This document shows, piece by piece, positions 17,158 to 25,327 of a stretch of DNA of 64,000 nucleotides. Positions within the stretch are counted from its first letter, which is position 1. The number at the start of each line of letters is the position of its first letter. The stretch comes from Bacteroidota bacterium (GTDB taxonomy: Bacteria > Bacteroidota > Bacteroidia > Chitinophagales > BACL12): NCBI GenBank assembly GCA_016715425.1, contig JADKAC010000008.1, positions 169,001-233,000 of the forward strand. Reading direction: 5' to 3'. Position numbers and translations under genes: made by a program. The notes under the pieces were generated by a model. It saw nothing but the letters and a program-made list of their open reading frames with translations, ran no database searches and was not told the DNA's origin.

Positions 17158-17763
17158 ATGATAACCCGAAACTTAGCTTCCATAGAAGCACATGTTTGGA
17201 AAAAGCTGGAAGAAAAACTTCCTGAAGGCTTATATTATCACGGTATGCATCATACAAGAGATGTGTTGGAAAGTGCTTTGTTAATAGCACAAATGGAGGG
17301 TATTACTGATAAAGAAGATCTGTTTCTGTTGCATGTTGCCTGCCTGTATCACGACTTAGGATTTATTGATGTGTATAAAGGTCATGAAATGCGTGGCTGT
17401 GAAATTGCCCGAGCGGAACTTCCTGATTTTGGATTAACTGAAGAGCAAATAAAAATAATTTGCAGTATGATAATATCTACTCGTTTGCCGCAATCTCCTG
17501 CTACAGAATTAGAGCAAATTATTTGTGATGCAGATTTATATTATCTCGGCGGAACAGATTATGAAACTGTTTCTGAAACTTTATTTAAAGAGCAACATGA
17601 ATTGGGAATGATTAAAGACAGAGATGAATGGAATAAAATTCAATTAGAATTTTTACAGAAGCACCACTATTTTACTGCTTCAGTGAAGAGTTCGCATAAC
17701 CTTGGAAAATCAATGCATACAAAACGCATATTGGGTTTAGTAAATAACAATAAAAAAATATAA
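17158..17763 (+). CDS. HD-domain metal-dependent phosphohydrolase
   Basis: 201 residues. The HD-superfamily motifs are in order: YYHGMHHTRDV (first His), LHVACLYHDLGF (HD pair, about 59-64), then KGHEMRGCEIA and the Asp in IICDADLYYLGG near residue 122. Such proteins hydrolyse phosphate esters of nucleotides. It is followed 28 bases later by the transporter-HEAT gene and then a cyclic-nucleotide-binding gene, and an adenylate cyclase converges on them, so a role in breaking down cAMP or a related nucleotide is a reasonable guess but not shown. Confidence 0.85.
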   Translation: MITRNLASIEAHVWKKLEEKLPEGLYYHGMHHTRDVLESALLIAQMEGITDKEDLFLLHVACLYHDLGFIDVYKGHEMRGCEIARAELPDFGLTEEQIKIICSMIISTRLPQSPATELEQIICDADLYYLGGTDYETVSETLFKEQHELGMIKDRDEWNKIQLEFLQKHHYFTASVKSSHNLGKSMHTKRILGLVNNNKKI

Positions 17764-17791
17764 GTGATAAGAATGGGGGGCAAGATTAGTA

Positions 17792-20533
17792 ATGGCAACT
17801 GAAAGAATTTTAACACTGTTAAATGTCAGACAAGCGGAAGTGTGGTTAGTGAAGCGATTGTTCTGGTTACAATTTTTTCAAGGTATTGCACTCGCTTTCT
17901 TTTTTACAACTACCTACGCAGAATTTCTGCATCATTTTCCTATAACAGAATTATGGCGGGTATTTATTCTCTCCGCATTTTTACTTTGGATATTTGGTTT
18001 TATCTATTCCAAATTCGAACATCGCATATCTCCTGAGAAACTCAGTATATACACTACAATATTTATGGCGGCAAGTATGCTGGTGTTTCAGATTATTGAA
18101 GGGCGTACGCATAGTGAAGCATATTTTTATTGGGCTGTAGCATGGTTTAATGTATTGTACTTATACAACAATTTTGAATTTTGGGGAATTGCGTCACTGC
18201 TATTTAATGTGCGGCAAAGCAAACGATTATTTGGTGTAATCAGCGCAGGGGAAATTCCTGCAAAATTGATTGGTTATACATTGGCTTCTTTGTTTGTAGT
18301 GTATATAGGCATTTCAAATTTGATGTTGGCAGGTGTGGTTTCCATGTTATTATCCATACCATTTTTAATCAGCATTGGCAAGTCAGGTAAAATACAAAGA
18401 GTTGTTGGTCAAACAATTCATCATGCGCCAACAGGTCAGGTAAAAACACTGGTTAAAAAGTTTACAGCAAATAAATTAATTCTGTTTATTGCCATCTTAT
18501 CTTTTACTGCAATGATGGTGGATTTATTGCTCAACTTTGCATTTTATGGTGAGGTAAAAAAAGCGGGATATAATGATGTGGAACTTGCGCAATTCATTGC
18601 AATATTTCTTGCAACGGCAAGATTTTTTTCTTTGTTCTTCAGATTAATATTTACCAGTCGCATTGTTGAAAATCTGGGAGTAAAACTTTCGCTGTTATTA
18701 ACGCCAATTATTTTGCTGGGTTTAATTGCTTCTATCTTTTTAATTCATTCATCAAATCAAAATACAACCTATGTTTTTTATGCTTTGGGTATCACTTGTA
18801 TTATAATAGAAATATTCAGAAGCTCTGTAAATACACCTGTCTTCCTCAGTCTTATTCAACCCCTGCATGCGCACGATAGATTGCGTGCCCATAATGTGAT
18901 TAAAGGAATCATGGATCCATTTTCATATTTGCTGGTTGGTGCTTTCATAGTTGCTTTGTTGAGCTTTGAAATTAAAATTGACTGGCAGTTAATACTAGTT
19001 ACTGTAATTATTCCAACACTTGGATGGATGGCGATGGTGTTTGCTGTGAACCAACAATATTTTATTACGCTGTTTAATAATTTGAGTGCCCGCACCTATC
19101 ACCCCGGAGAATTTAATTTAGTTACTGCGGAAACTTTGAGTTTGATAAAATCTAAAATAAAAACAGCACCACATACGGAGCTTGTGCATTTATTGCGCAT
19201 GTTGCGTGGCAATGATCATCCGGAAGTAGAAACGATTATTAAAATGGCGCTGACGCATAGCGATGAAAATGTGATTGCAGAAGGATTATTACTTGCAGAG
19301 TTTAATGCAATCCCTTCCATTGAAAATGAATTGCTACGCATTTTGGAAAATGAATCTTATTCGTCGCATTTACGCAAACATGCCGCTGAATTATATTCTA
19401 AAACCAGTACGAATACCAAACATGTAACACAGCTCATGGATCATGCAGATGAAGAAATTCGAAAAGTGGTAGTAGCTAATTTGGTGCATTCTAATAATGA
19501 ATTTCAACAAAAAAGAAGTATTGAAAAATTGCGAGAGTATATATCAAGCAATGATTACAACAATAAAAAATATGCTGCTAAATCTTTAGTGCATGCAGTA
19601 CATGATTCAGGTAGAAATTTATTGATTACACTGATGCATGATGCGGATAATTCCGTAGCTGTTGTTGCAATTCATTCTGCCGGAGAAAATGCGCATCCGC
19701 AATTATTAGAATCGCTGGTGCAATTATATCCTACACATACTGCCGAAGTGATTAAAGCTTTTCAAAATGCAAAGGAAAAATCTTTTCCCTACATTCAGCA
19801 ATGTATAAATATGCATGTTGCGGATAGTTTTGCCAATGAAAAATTAATTGCGCTATGTGGTAGAATAAAAGGAGTGGATGCGGTGAATTTGTTGATTGAA
19901 TTATTGAATACTAAAAAAGAATATAAGGAAAAAATTATAAAAGCATTAAGGCGTTGCAATTATAAAGCAAAAGGACACATGCTTGCAAAAACCGAAGAAT
20001 TAATTGAAAGTTATTTTGCGGAAGCCGATGAATCATTACATATGCAACATGCAATTTTACCTTTAAAGGATAAGTATATAATTTTAATGAATGCCTTACA
20101 ACTTGAGTTAGACATTATTCGTGAATCGGTATTAAATCTGTTTACATTTATTTATAATACAGAGCATATTGAAGAAGTGCGGCTGGCATTTCATATTAAT
20201 GAAAGTCATACATTGGCAAATGCATTCGAATTATTGGAAATGAATGTTTCAAAAAATCATGTACGCCACTTTTCACTACTCTTTGAAACGGAAGATTTGC
20301 AGCATCGCTGGAGTCGTATTAAGTTACCTGACAACATTATGATGCATCAGATAGAAGATGTAATGATAGGAGTATTAAATAACAGGAGATTCAGTTATCT
20401 GGACTGGACAAAATCTTGCTCCCTTTATACAGAAAAGAAGAATAGTTTACATTTAGAAAAGAACATTGTGTTACCCTATACAAAAGCACAGCATCCAGTA
20501 TTAAAAGAAACCGCCATATTTGCATTATCATGA
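17792..20533 (+). CDS. Multi-pass transporter-like protein with C-terminal HEAT repeats
   Basis: 913 residues. Residues 1-430 hold about 10-12 membrane helices in an MFS- or ATP/ADP-translocase-like pattern (for example WNFEFWG-type loop YNNFEFWGIASLLFNVRQSK near 125-145). Residues 440-830 are alpha-helical HEAT-like repeats (ALTHSDENVIAEGLLLAEF, LMDHADEEIRKVVVANLVHS, LMHDADNSVAVVAIHSAGEN). The stop overlaps the start of the cyclic-nucleotide-binding gene by 4 bases (ATGA). Related proteins are, to my knowledge, sometimes fused to such a domain, so here the two parts may be split subunits of a cAMP-controlled transporter or sensor. The substrate is unknown. Confidence 0.75.
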   Translation: MATERILTLLNVRQAEVWLVKRLFWLQFFQGIALAFFFTTTYAEFLHHFPITELWRVFILSAFLLWIFGFIYSKFEHRISPEKLSIYTTIFMAASMLVFQIIEGRTHSEAYFYWAVAWFNVLYLYNNFEFWGIASLLFNVRQSKRLFGVISAGEIPAKLIGYTLASLFVVYIGISNLMLAGVVSMLLSIPFLISIGKSGKIQRVVGQTIHHAPTGQVKTLVKKFTANKLILFIAILSFTAMMVDLLLNFAFYGEVKKAGYNDVELAQFIAIFLATARFFSLFFRLIFTSRIVENLGVKLSLLLTPIILLGLIASIFLIHSSNQNTTYVFYALGITCIIIEIFRSSVNTPVFLSLIQPLHAHDRLRAHNVIKGIMDPFSYLLVGAFIVALLSFEIKIDWQLILVTVIIPTLGWMAMVFAVNQQYFITLFNNLSARTYHPGEFNLVTAETLSLIKSKIKTAPHTELVHLLRMLRGNDHPEVETIIKMALTHSDENVIAEGLLLAEFNAIPSIENELLRILENESYSSHLRKHAAELYSKTSTNTKHVTQLMDHADEEIRKVVVANLVHSNNEFQQKRSIEKLREYISSNDYNNKKYAAKSLVHAVHDSGRNLLITLMHDADNSVAVVAIHSAGENAHPQLLESLVQLYPTHTAEVIKAFQNAKEKSFPYIQQCINMHVADSFANEKLIALCGRIKGVDAVNLLIELLNTKKEYKEKIIKALRRCNYKAKGHMLAKTEELIESYFAEADESLHMQHAILPLKDKYIILMNALQLELDIIRESVLNLFTFIYNTEHIEEVRLAFHINESHTLANAFELLEMNVSKNHVRHFSLLFETEDLQHRWSRIKLPDNIMMHQIEDVMIGVLNNRRFSYLDWTKSCSLYTEKKNSLHLEKNIVLPYTKAQHPVLKETAIFALS

Positions 20534-21021
20534 GCAACAAAGAATCAACATCAAACAACAGCAAAGGAAAACTCCTGCTTCTGGAGAAAGTACTGATATT
20601 AAAAGCTACCAACGTGTTTTCGCAAACACCTGAAAATATTTTAGCAGATGTAGTTTCTCTGCTGGAAGAAATCGAGTTCGAAGAGAATACAGAAATTTTT
20701 AAGGAAGGAGATATTGGCGATGCAATGTATATTATTCATCGTGGTAATGTGCGTATCACAAAAGGAAAAGTAATACTTGCTATACTGAAAGAAAATGATG
20801 TATTTGGTGAGTTGTCTTTATTGGATGCAGAAACAAGATCGGCTAGTGCCTTTGCAAATACGGATTGTACAATTTTTAAAATTGAGCAACAGGCCTTTTA
20901 TGAATTAATTGAATCACGTCCGGAAATTATAAGAGGTATTGTAAAGATATTATGCTCTCGTCTGCGCAAAATAAATCAGATGACTGCTGATCAGGCAACG
21001 GCACAAGAAACTAAGCCATAG
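20530..21021 (+). CDS. Cyclic-nucleotide-binding domain protein
   Basis: 163 residues, a single CAP-type cNMP-binding domain with no DNA-binding domain. Motifs: VFSQTPENILADVVSLLEEI, FKEGDIGDAMYIIHRGNVRI, and the phosphate-binding cassette FGELSLLDAETRSASAFA near residue 95-112 with the Glu and Arg that contact the cyclic nucleotide. A C-terminal helix follows. It starts inside the stop codon of the transporter-HEAT gene (ATGA), so the two are probably made in equal amounts and work together. Its end overlaps the end of the convergent adenylate cyclase gene by 11 bases. Confidence 0.9.
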   Translation: MSNKESTSNNSKGKLLLLEKVLILKATNVFSQTPENILADVVSLLEEIEFEENTEIFKEGDIGDAMYIIHRGNVRITKGKVILAILKENDVFGELSLLDAETRSASAFANTDCTIFKIEQQAFYELIESRPEIIRGIVKILCSRLRKINQMTADQATAQETKP

Positions 21022-22279
21022 GTTTACTCAATCTGGAATCTACAAAAAACATTTCCAAAACACCCTTGTGCTTTGCTTCTAATTTTCCACGTGAACTGCA
21101 ATTAAATTTATGCTTCACTAACTGATGTGTGTGTTCCGAAATATTTACTCTACTTGTTTCACCTGCTTGCTGCATGCGGGCTGCAAGATTTACTGTATCT
21201 CCCCAAATGTCATACACAAATTTTTTATTTCCCACCACACCAGCTACAACAGGTCCTGTATGAATTCCAACTCGAAATTCAAAATAAAATTCATCTATTG
21301 CTAACTTTTCTAATTTGCGCTGCTGAGCAAATTTTTGCATTGCTAATCCGGTTAGCACAGCATCTTCTGCAGTTGCCGTATTTGTTGCAGGCACACCTGC
21401 CGCCGCCATATATGCATCGCCAATTGTTTTTACTTTTTCTAAATGATGCTCGCTTACAATCGTATCAAATTTACTGAAGCAATAATCTAACTCAGCAACC
21501 AATTCTGTCGGTGAAAGTTTTTCTGCAATTTTAGTGAAGTTGACAATATCTGCAAATAATACAGTTACCAATTCATGCTGTTTTGCTTCTGCTTTTCCGT
21601 TGGATTTTAATTCTTCTGCAATTTCAGAAGGAAAAATATTCAGCAATAAATTTTCTGATCTTTCTTTTTCATTCTCTAATTCTTTTTGCTTTTCCAATAA
21701 TCGGTTAAGTGCATTATTTTTTGTGCGCTCAAATGTATTTGTCACCATAAAAAGAATTACCACTAAACCACTTAATGCTATGGTGAGAAACATCAGGTGA
21801 TATTGTGAATCGTAAGTAAATGGAAAATTTACAATTTGTACTTTTTCAAAAGTAAATACCAAAACATACAATACACAAAGTATAGTAAAAAATATTGCTG
21901 AAGGAAGATCTGTAAAAATTAAAATAATAGGTGAAGTAATAATAATCCAGGGAGTTACAGGTGAGATAAATAAACCACCGGAATAGTAAACAAGAATTGC
22001 ATTCAGTGCAATTGTATAAAAGCCAAATGCATAACTCAGCTTCTTTAATTTAATTCCTGCACGCAGTAAAAAAGGTAGAGTAATAAAAAAGAGAAATGAA
22101 AAAGCCATTGTATAAACACCTACTTCAAAGTGTATGAAATAACTTAATACGCCATATAACAAACCGAAGATTGCGGTAATAAAATTTATACTGATAAACA
22201 ATCCATGTTTACGAATTATATCCTGATCCTCAATTAAATTTTCAGGAAAAAAATATTTTATCAGTTGTGAAATTTTCAT
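21011..22279 (-). CDS. Membrane-bound class III adenylate cyclase
   Basis: 422 residues. Six membrane helices in residues 25-190, a coiled-coil linker (NRLLEKQKELENEKERSEN), then a class III cyclase domain. Metal-binding Asp residues lie in VLFADIVNFT and KTIGDAYM; the adenine-specifying Lys (EKVKTIGD) and Asp (VYDIWGDTVN) are both present, as is the transition-state Asn/Arg pattern NLAARM. It should make cAMP from ATP at the inner membrane. It is the last gene of an operon with the seven-helix protein (4-base overlap, ATGA) and the flavoprotein upstream, and it converges on the cNMP-binding gene. Confidence 0.93.
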   Translation of the reverse strand: MKISQLIKYFFPENLIEDQDIIRKHGLFISINFITAIFGLLYGVLSYFIHFEVGVYTMAFSFLFFITLPFLLRAGIKLKKLSYAFGFYTIALNAILVYYSGGLFISPVTPWIIITSPIILIFTDLPSAIFFTILCVLYVLVFTFEKVQIVNFPFTYDSQYHLMFLTIALSGLVVILFMVTNTFERTKNNALNRLLEKQKELENEKERSENLLLNIFPSEIAEELKSNGKAEAKQHELVTVLFADIVNFTKIAEKLSPTELVAELDYCFSKFDTIVSEHHLEKVKTIGDAYMAAAGVPATNTATAEDAVLTGLAMQKFAQQRKLEKLAIDEFYFEFRVGIHTGPVVAGVVGNKKFVYDIWGDTVNLAARMQQAGETSRVNISEHTHQLVKHKFNCSSRGKLEAKHKGVLEMFFVDSRLSKPMA

Positions 22280-22956
22280 ACTAAAGCCATGCGTTTTCTT
22301 TTTTTATACATCAAGATAATAAATAGAATATCGAAAGCAGCTACAGTAAAATATGCTACAGTAAGAAAATGATTTTCCGGATACTTGGATTGAAACATAA
22401 TACTGATACAGCCGGTACCTAAAAACTTTGCCCAAGCCAATACAACAGAATGTTCAGGGAAGTTGGGTACAAAAAGTAAACTTAAAAATGAAACTGACAT
22501 CACCACATTTACAATGTAGGCATCAATAACACCCATAGGCAGATCGTATTGCACCATAAAAAAACTGGATAAAGGAATACTCGCCATTAAACCCATTACC
22601 AATAATAAGCGGAGATTATTTTTAAAAAAATCAGTAGTGAATTGTTTGTAGCCGTATTGAAATGTTTTGTACACAATAAAAATATCTAATAGAAACCATC
22701 CCCAATAGGCAAGCACTAATGCCTTGCCCATATCCGGCACCCAAAAAAATGCGCCACCAATTTCATTACCCCAATTACAAACAACGGCAACAGCAGGAAT
22801 TATCACCGTTTTGTGTTTCCATGCCATGCGAATAATTTCAATGTAAGCAACAATCCAAAGCATAGCACCGGTAAAAAATAATGCTATTTGAAGTGGCGTG
22901 TAATTCGTGGTATCGAACCATGGATGTGGCTCTTTCACATATTCCCAAATTGTCAT
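22276..22956 (-). CDS. Seven-helix membrane protein resembling PaxB/Pyr4-type terpene cyclases
   Basis: 226 residues with seven predicted membrane helices. Its order of motifs resembles the integral-membrane terpene cyclases first known from fungal meroterpenoid and indole-diterpene pathways: a first helix ending in IEIIRMAWKHKT, then VVCNWGNEIGGAFFW (the family's CNxxxE with an acidic residue), a late AKFLGTGCISIMF, and the last helix with AAFDILFI (Asp). In Pyr4 one Glu and one Asp in these helices are thought to protonate the substrate. Length and topology agree. The match is from memory of the family, without alignment. The neighbour upstream is a desaturase-like flavoprotein, which fits isoprenoid chemistry; the overlap with the cyclase gene is unexplained. 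Confidence 0.6.
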   Translation of the reverse strand: MTIWEYVKEPHPWFDTTNYTPLQIALFFTGAMLWIVAYIEIIRMAWKHKTVIIPAVAVVCNWGNEIGGAFFWVPDMGKALVLAYWGWFLLDIFIVYKTFQYGYKQFTTDFFKNNLRLLLVMGLMASIPLSSFFMVQYDLPMGVIDAYIVNVVMSVSFLSLLFVPNFPEHSVVLAWAKFLGTGCISIMFQSKYPENHFLTVAYFTVAAFDILFIILMYKKRKRMALV

Positions 22957-22982
22957 TTAAATTTTTTTTCAGGTTTAAATTA

Positions 22983-24695
22983 TTAGTGTTTATAAATGAA
23001 CTTAAAAATAAAATTCAACACTCGTGCAAACCATGGTACATGGATTTTCCATGGCATACCTTTTTTATATCTGCGCTTGTCGAGCCATTTATAATAACTC
23101 AATAATATCGGTTCATGTAAATTCCATACTTCAGCAATTTTGTATTTCTCACCTGTTGCATCCATAATACTATTTACTGCACGGCGAGCTGCTTCGTTAG
23201 CGCCTTCCATTGTTGCCAAATCGGTATATGTTTTTACATAATCAGCAGCAAGAAACAGATTGGAAATTTGTGTGTATGCCTGCGGACGTAAGGACCATGT
23301 ATTCACAAGATTTACTAAAAGCGGTTCGAAGTTTACATCTTTTTCATATCCTACTTTATGAATGTCTTTATCTAAATACCAAAACAGCAGCATATCATCC
23401 TTTAAAATTTCTTTGCCTTCTACATTCAAACTTTCTTTCAGTTGTTTCCACACTTCATCTTTCACTTGTTCCTGTGTGCATTCATTCGCTGTCATGCCAT
23501 TAAATCCTTTTGTTGTCCAGTCGGAAATATCTACACTTAACACCCCTTTTACTTTTCCATTACCTCTTTGATTCAAATCATATTTTCCCCAAAACTGCAT
23601 CTGCGAAATGGATGTAAGTGCCCATTGACTGTCGGAATAAATTACATGACCATGATTTACTTTCACATCTTCGGATAAATAGAATTGAATACCGTTCATC
23701 CAGGATACATCGGGAGCAAGTTTATCAATGTCGGCCAAAGTAGAATCGGCATTTATAATTGCCGGATTGCGTTGAAATAATTTTGAAGCAACTTCCACTG
23801 GCGTTGCTAATAAATAATAATCTCCTGTAACCGTTTTTTCTTCTTGTGATTGTCGGTGTTTTAAAACAACTCCGGTAATTACATCCTTCTCAATTTTTAA
23901 ATCTATGCATTCCCAACCAAGCTGATAATCTACCTGCATTGATTTTAAATAAGCCATCCATGGATAAATAAATTTTTCGTTTGTAGGTCCATTTAAAACA
24001 CGGTCTGCTTTAATATGCGGATTAGTAATATTGAACAGTAACTGAATGAAAATATCTCCACCTGTTTTTGTGGAAGCCAATTTTGCTTTTGCCGCCACCA
24101 GAGTGCGAGTTAATCCTTCTACTAATAAATGCTGATAAATTTCACTGTGCCCATCTGCATCCATATATTCCCACCATCCTAAACGTTCGTACTCATTCAT
24201 TCTACGTTCACTGCAAGATGTCATAAGTTGCCATACCCTTTCAGCGAAAAATTCAATATCTGCTTTGGTTAATCCGGTATTAGAGCCAAAAGCAGAATGA
24301 AATAATACTTTGAAATCACTAATGGTATGCGGAAAGTTTACTATAGAAATAATAGGCAGCTTACCGTATTCGGCAATCATAACTCTATCTAATTGCGTAA
24401 GATTATCATACACGCCATTTGCATTCTTTTCTCCATTTTCGTTGGTGAATGGAATGCGTTTCATGGAATCTGTAATATGTTTATAAAAGCCGGGAAAGAA
24501 ACGGAATCCATGTTCGCCGGGTAAATATTTATCAGGGTGAAGCAAGTTCGTATCCGGGACATTTACACTGCGTGCTTTGCCTCCTGCATACCAGGGATTG
24601 CGTTCATAAACTTCCACTTGCATTCCTCTTTCTGCAAGTTCCTGAGCCGCACTCATCCCTGCAACTCCGCCTCCTATTACAATTACTTTTTTCAT
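22983..24695 (-). CDS. FAD-dependent amine-oxidase/carotenoid-desaturase-like oxidoreductase
   Basis: 570 residues from ATG 24695 (MKKVIVIGGG); the 12 extra residues upstream would only precede the dinucleotide-binding motif. GGGVAGMSAAQELAERG (FAD-binding GxGxxG region) is followed by an acidic VYERN and GGKARS, then PGEHGFRFFPGFYKHI, a signature of the phytoene-desaturase and hydroxysqualene-dehydroxylase-like branch. The C-terminal FAD motif is NLFLAADYVKT...ATMEGANEAARRA. It likely oxidises or dehydrogenates an isoprenoid, but the substrate is not known and no prenyltransferase lies nearby. It is the first gene of an operon with the PaxB/Pyr4-like protein (26-base gap) and the adenylate cyclase. 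Confidence 0.82.
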   Translation of the reverse strand: MKKVIVIGGGVAGMSAAQELAERGMQVEVYERNPWYAGGKARSVNVPDTNLLHPDKYLPGEHGFRFFPGFYKHITDSMKRIPFTNENGEKNANGVYDNLTQLDRVMIAEYGKLPIISIVNFPHTISDFKVLFHSAFGSNTGLTKADIEFFAERVWQLMTSCSERRMNEYERLGWWEYMDADGHSEIYQHLLVEGLTRTLVAAKAKLASTKTGGDIFIQLLFNITNPHIKADRVLNGPTNEKFIYPWMAYLKSMQVDYQLGWECIDLKIEKDVITGVVLKHRQSQEEKTVTGDYYLLATPVEVASKLFQRNPAIINADSTLADIDKLAPDVSWMNGIQFYLSEDVKVNHGHVIYSDSQWALTSISQMQFWGKYDLNQRGNGKVKGVLSVDISDWTTKGFNGMTANECTQEQVKDEVWKQLKESLNVEGKEILKDDMLLFWYLDKDIHKVGYEKDVNFEPLLVNLVNTWSLRPQAYTQISNLFLAADYVKTYTDLATMEGANEAARRAVNSIMDATGEKYKIAEVWNLHEPILLSYYKWLDKRRYKKGMPWKIHVPWFARVLNFIFKFIYKH

Positions 24696-24979
24696 ATTTT
24701 CAGGTTGTTGGTTTTTAGGGTTAATTAGCAATAAAGAACGTTATACCCCACTATAGTAATAGAAAGCTAAAAGTACAATTAATTCAATTTTCTTAGCAAG
24801 CAATGTTATTGGTGTATCGAACCTATTGCTTAACATAAAATATGCACCTGATTTTTAGTGGGATGAGGTGAAAGCTAACGGATACAATGCACACTTATCT
24901 GTAAAATGTCATATTATATTTTTTAATCTTTCATTAATAGTAAACGCAGCAAGTATGCCTGTTTACCCTGTCATTCTTA

Positions 24980-25010
24980 TTTGTACTTTGTTAATTATAG
25001 TTTAGCTTTG
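24980..25010 (+). promoter_or_regulatory. Consensus promoter upstream of the giant subtilase-like gene
   Basis: TTTG at 24980-24983, 19 bases of spacer, then TAGCTTTG at 25003-25010, an exact fit to the Bacteroidota consensus. Transcription would start about 25017, 17 bases before a small ORF at 25034 and 267 bases before the subtilase-like gene. The rest of the gap 24696-25283 shows nothing else. Confidence 0.7.
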
Positions 25011-25033
25011 ATTGGCGATTTAAAGAACCTAAT

Positions 25034-25327
25034 ATGAAGGCAACCAATTGGATGGGGTTGATTCATTTCAATTCTATTCTACTTGTAATTATTGTTGCTA
25101 CCATTCTGATAGCAATCTTTCCTCAGCAATTTTTTGTCTGCTTAATCATAACTATATCTTTTCAGTGGGGTCCTATTTTGTATATGAAAAGTAGAAATAC
25201 ATTTCGAATACTGCTTTCCAATCTCACATCCAAAAAACCAAGCACATTTAATTTTTTTGAACCAAGAACCAAACCCAATTATTATGGAACACTTTTTCAA
25301 TGCAGTATGCAAAAGTTTAAGGATTAA
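25034..25327 (+). CDS. Possible small membrane protein (uncertain)
   Basis: A 97-codon frame with two hydrophobic segments in its first 50 residues (HFNSILLVIIVATILIAIF, FFVCLIITISFQWGPIL). It starts 17 bases after the expected transcript start of a strong promoter, and its end overlaps the first 44 bases of the giant gene in another frame. It could be a real small membrane protein or a translated leader coupled to the next gene; AT-rich DNA also gives hydrophobic frames by chance. I recognise no family. Confidence 0.3.
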   Translation: MKATNWMGLIHFNSILLVIIVATILIAIFPQQFFVCLIITISFQWGPILYMKSRNTFRILLSNLTSKKPSTFNFFEPRTKPNYYGTLFQCSMQKFKD

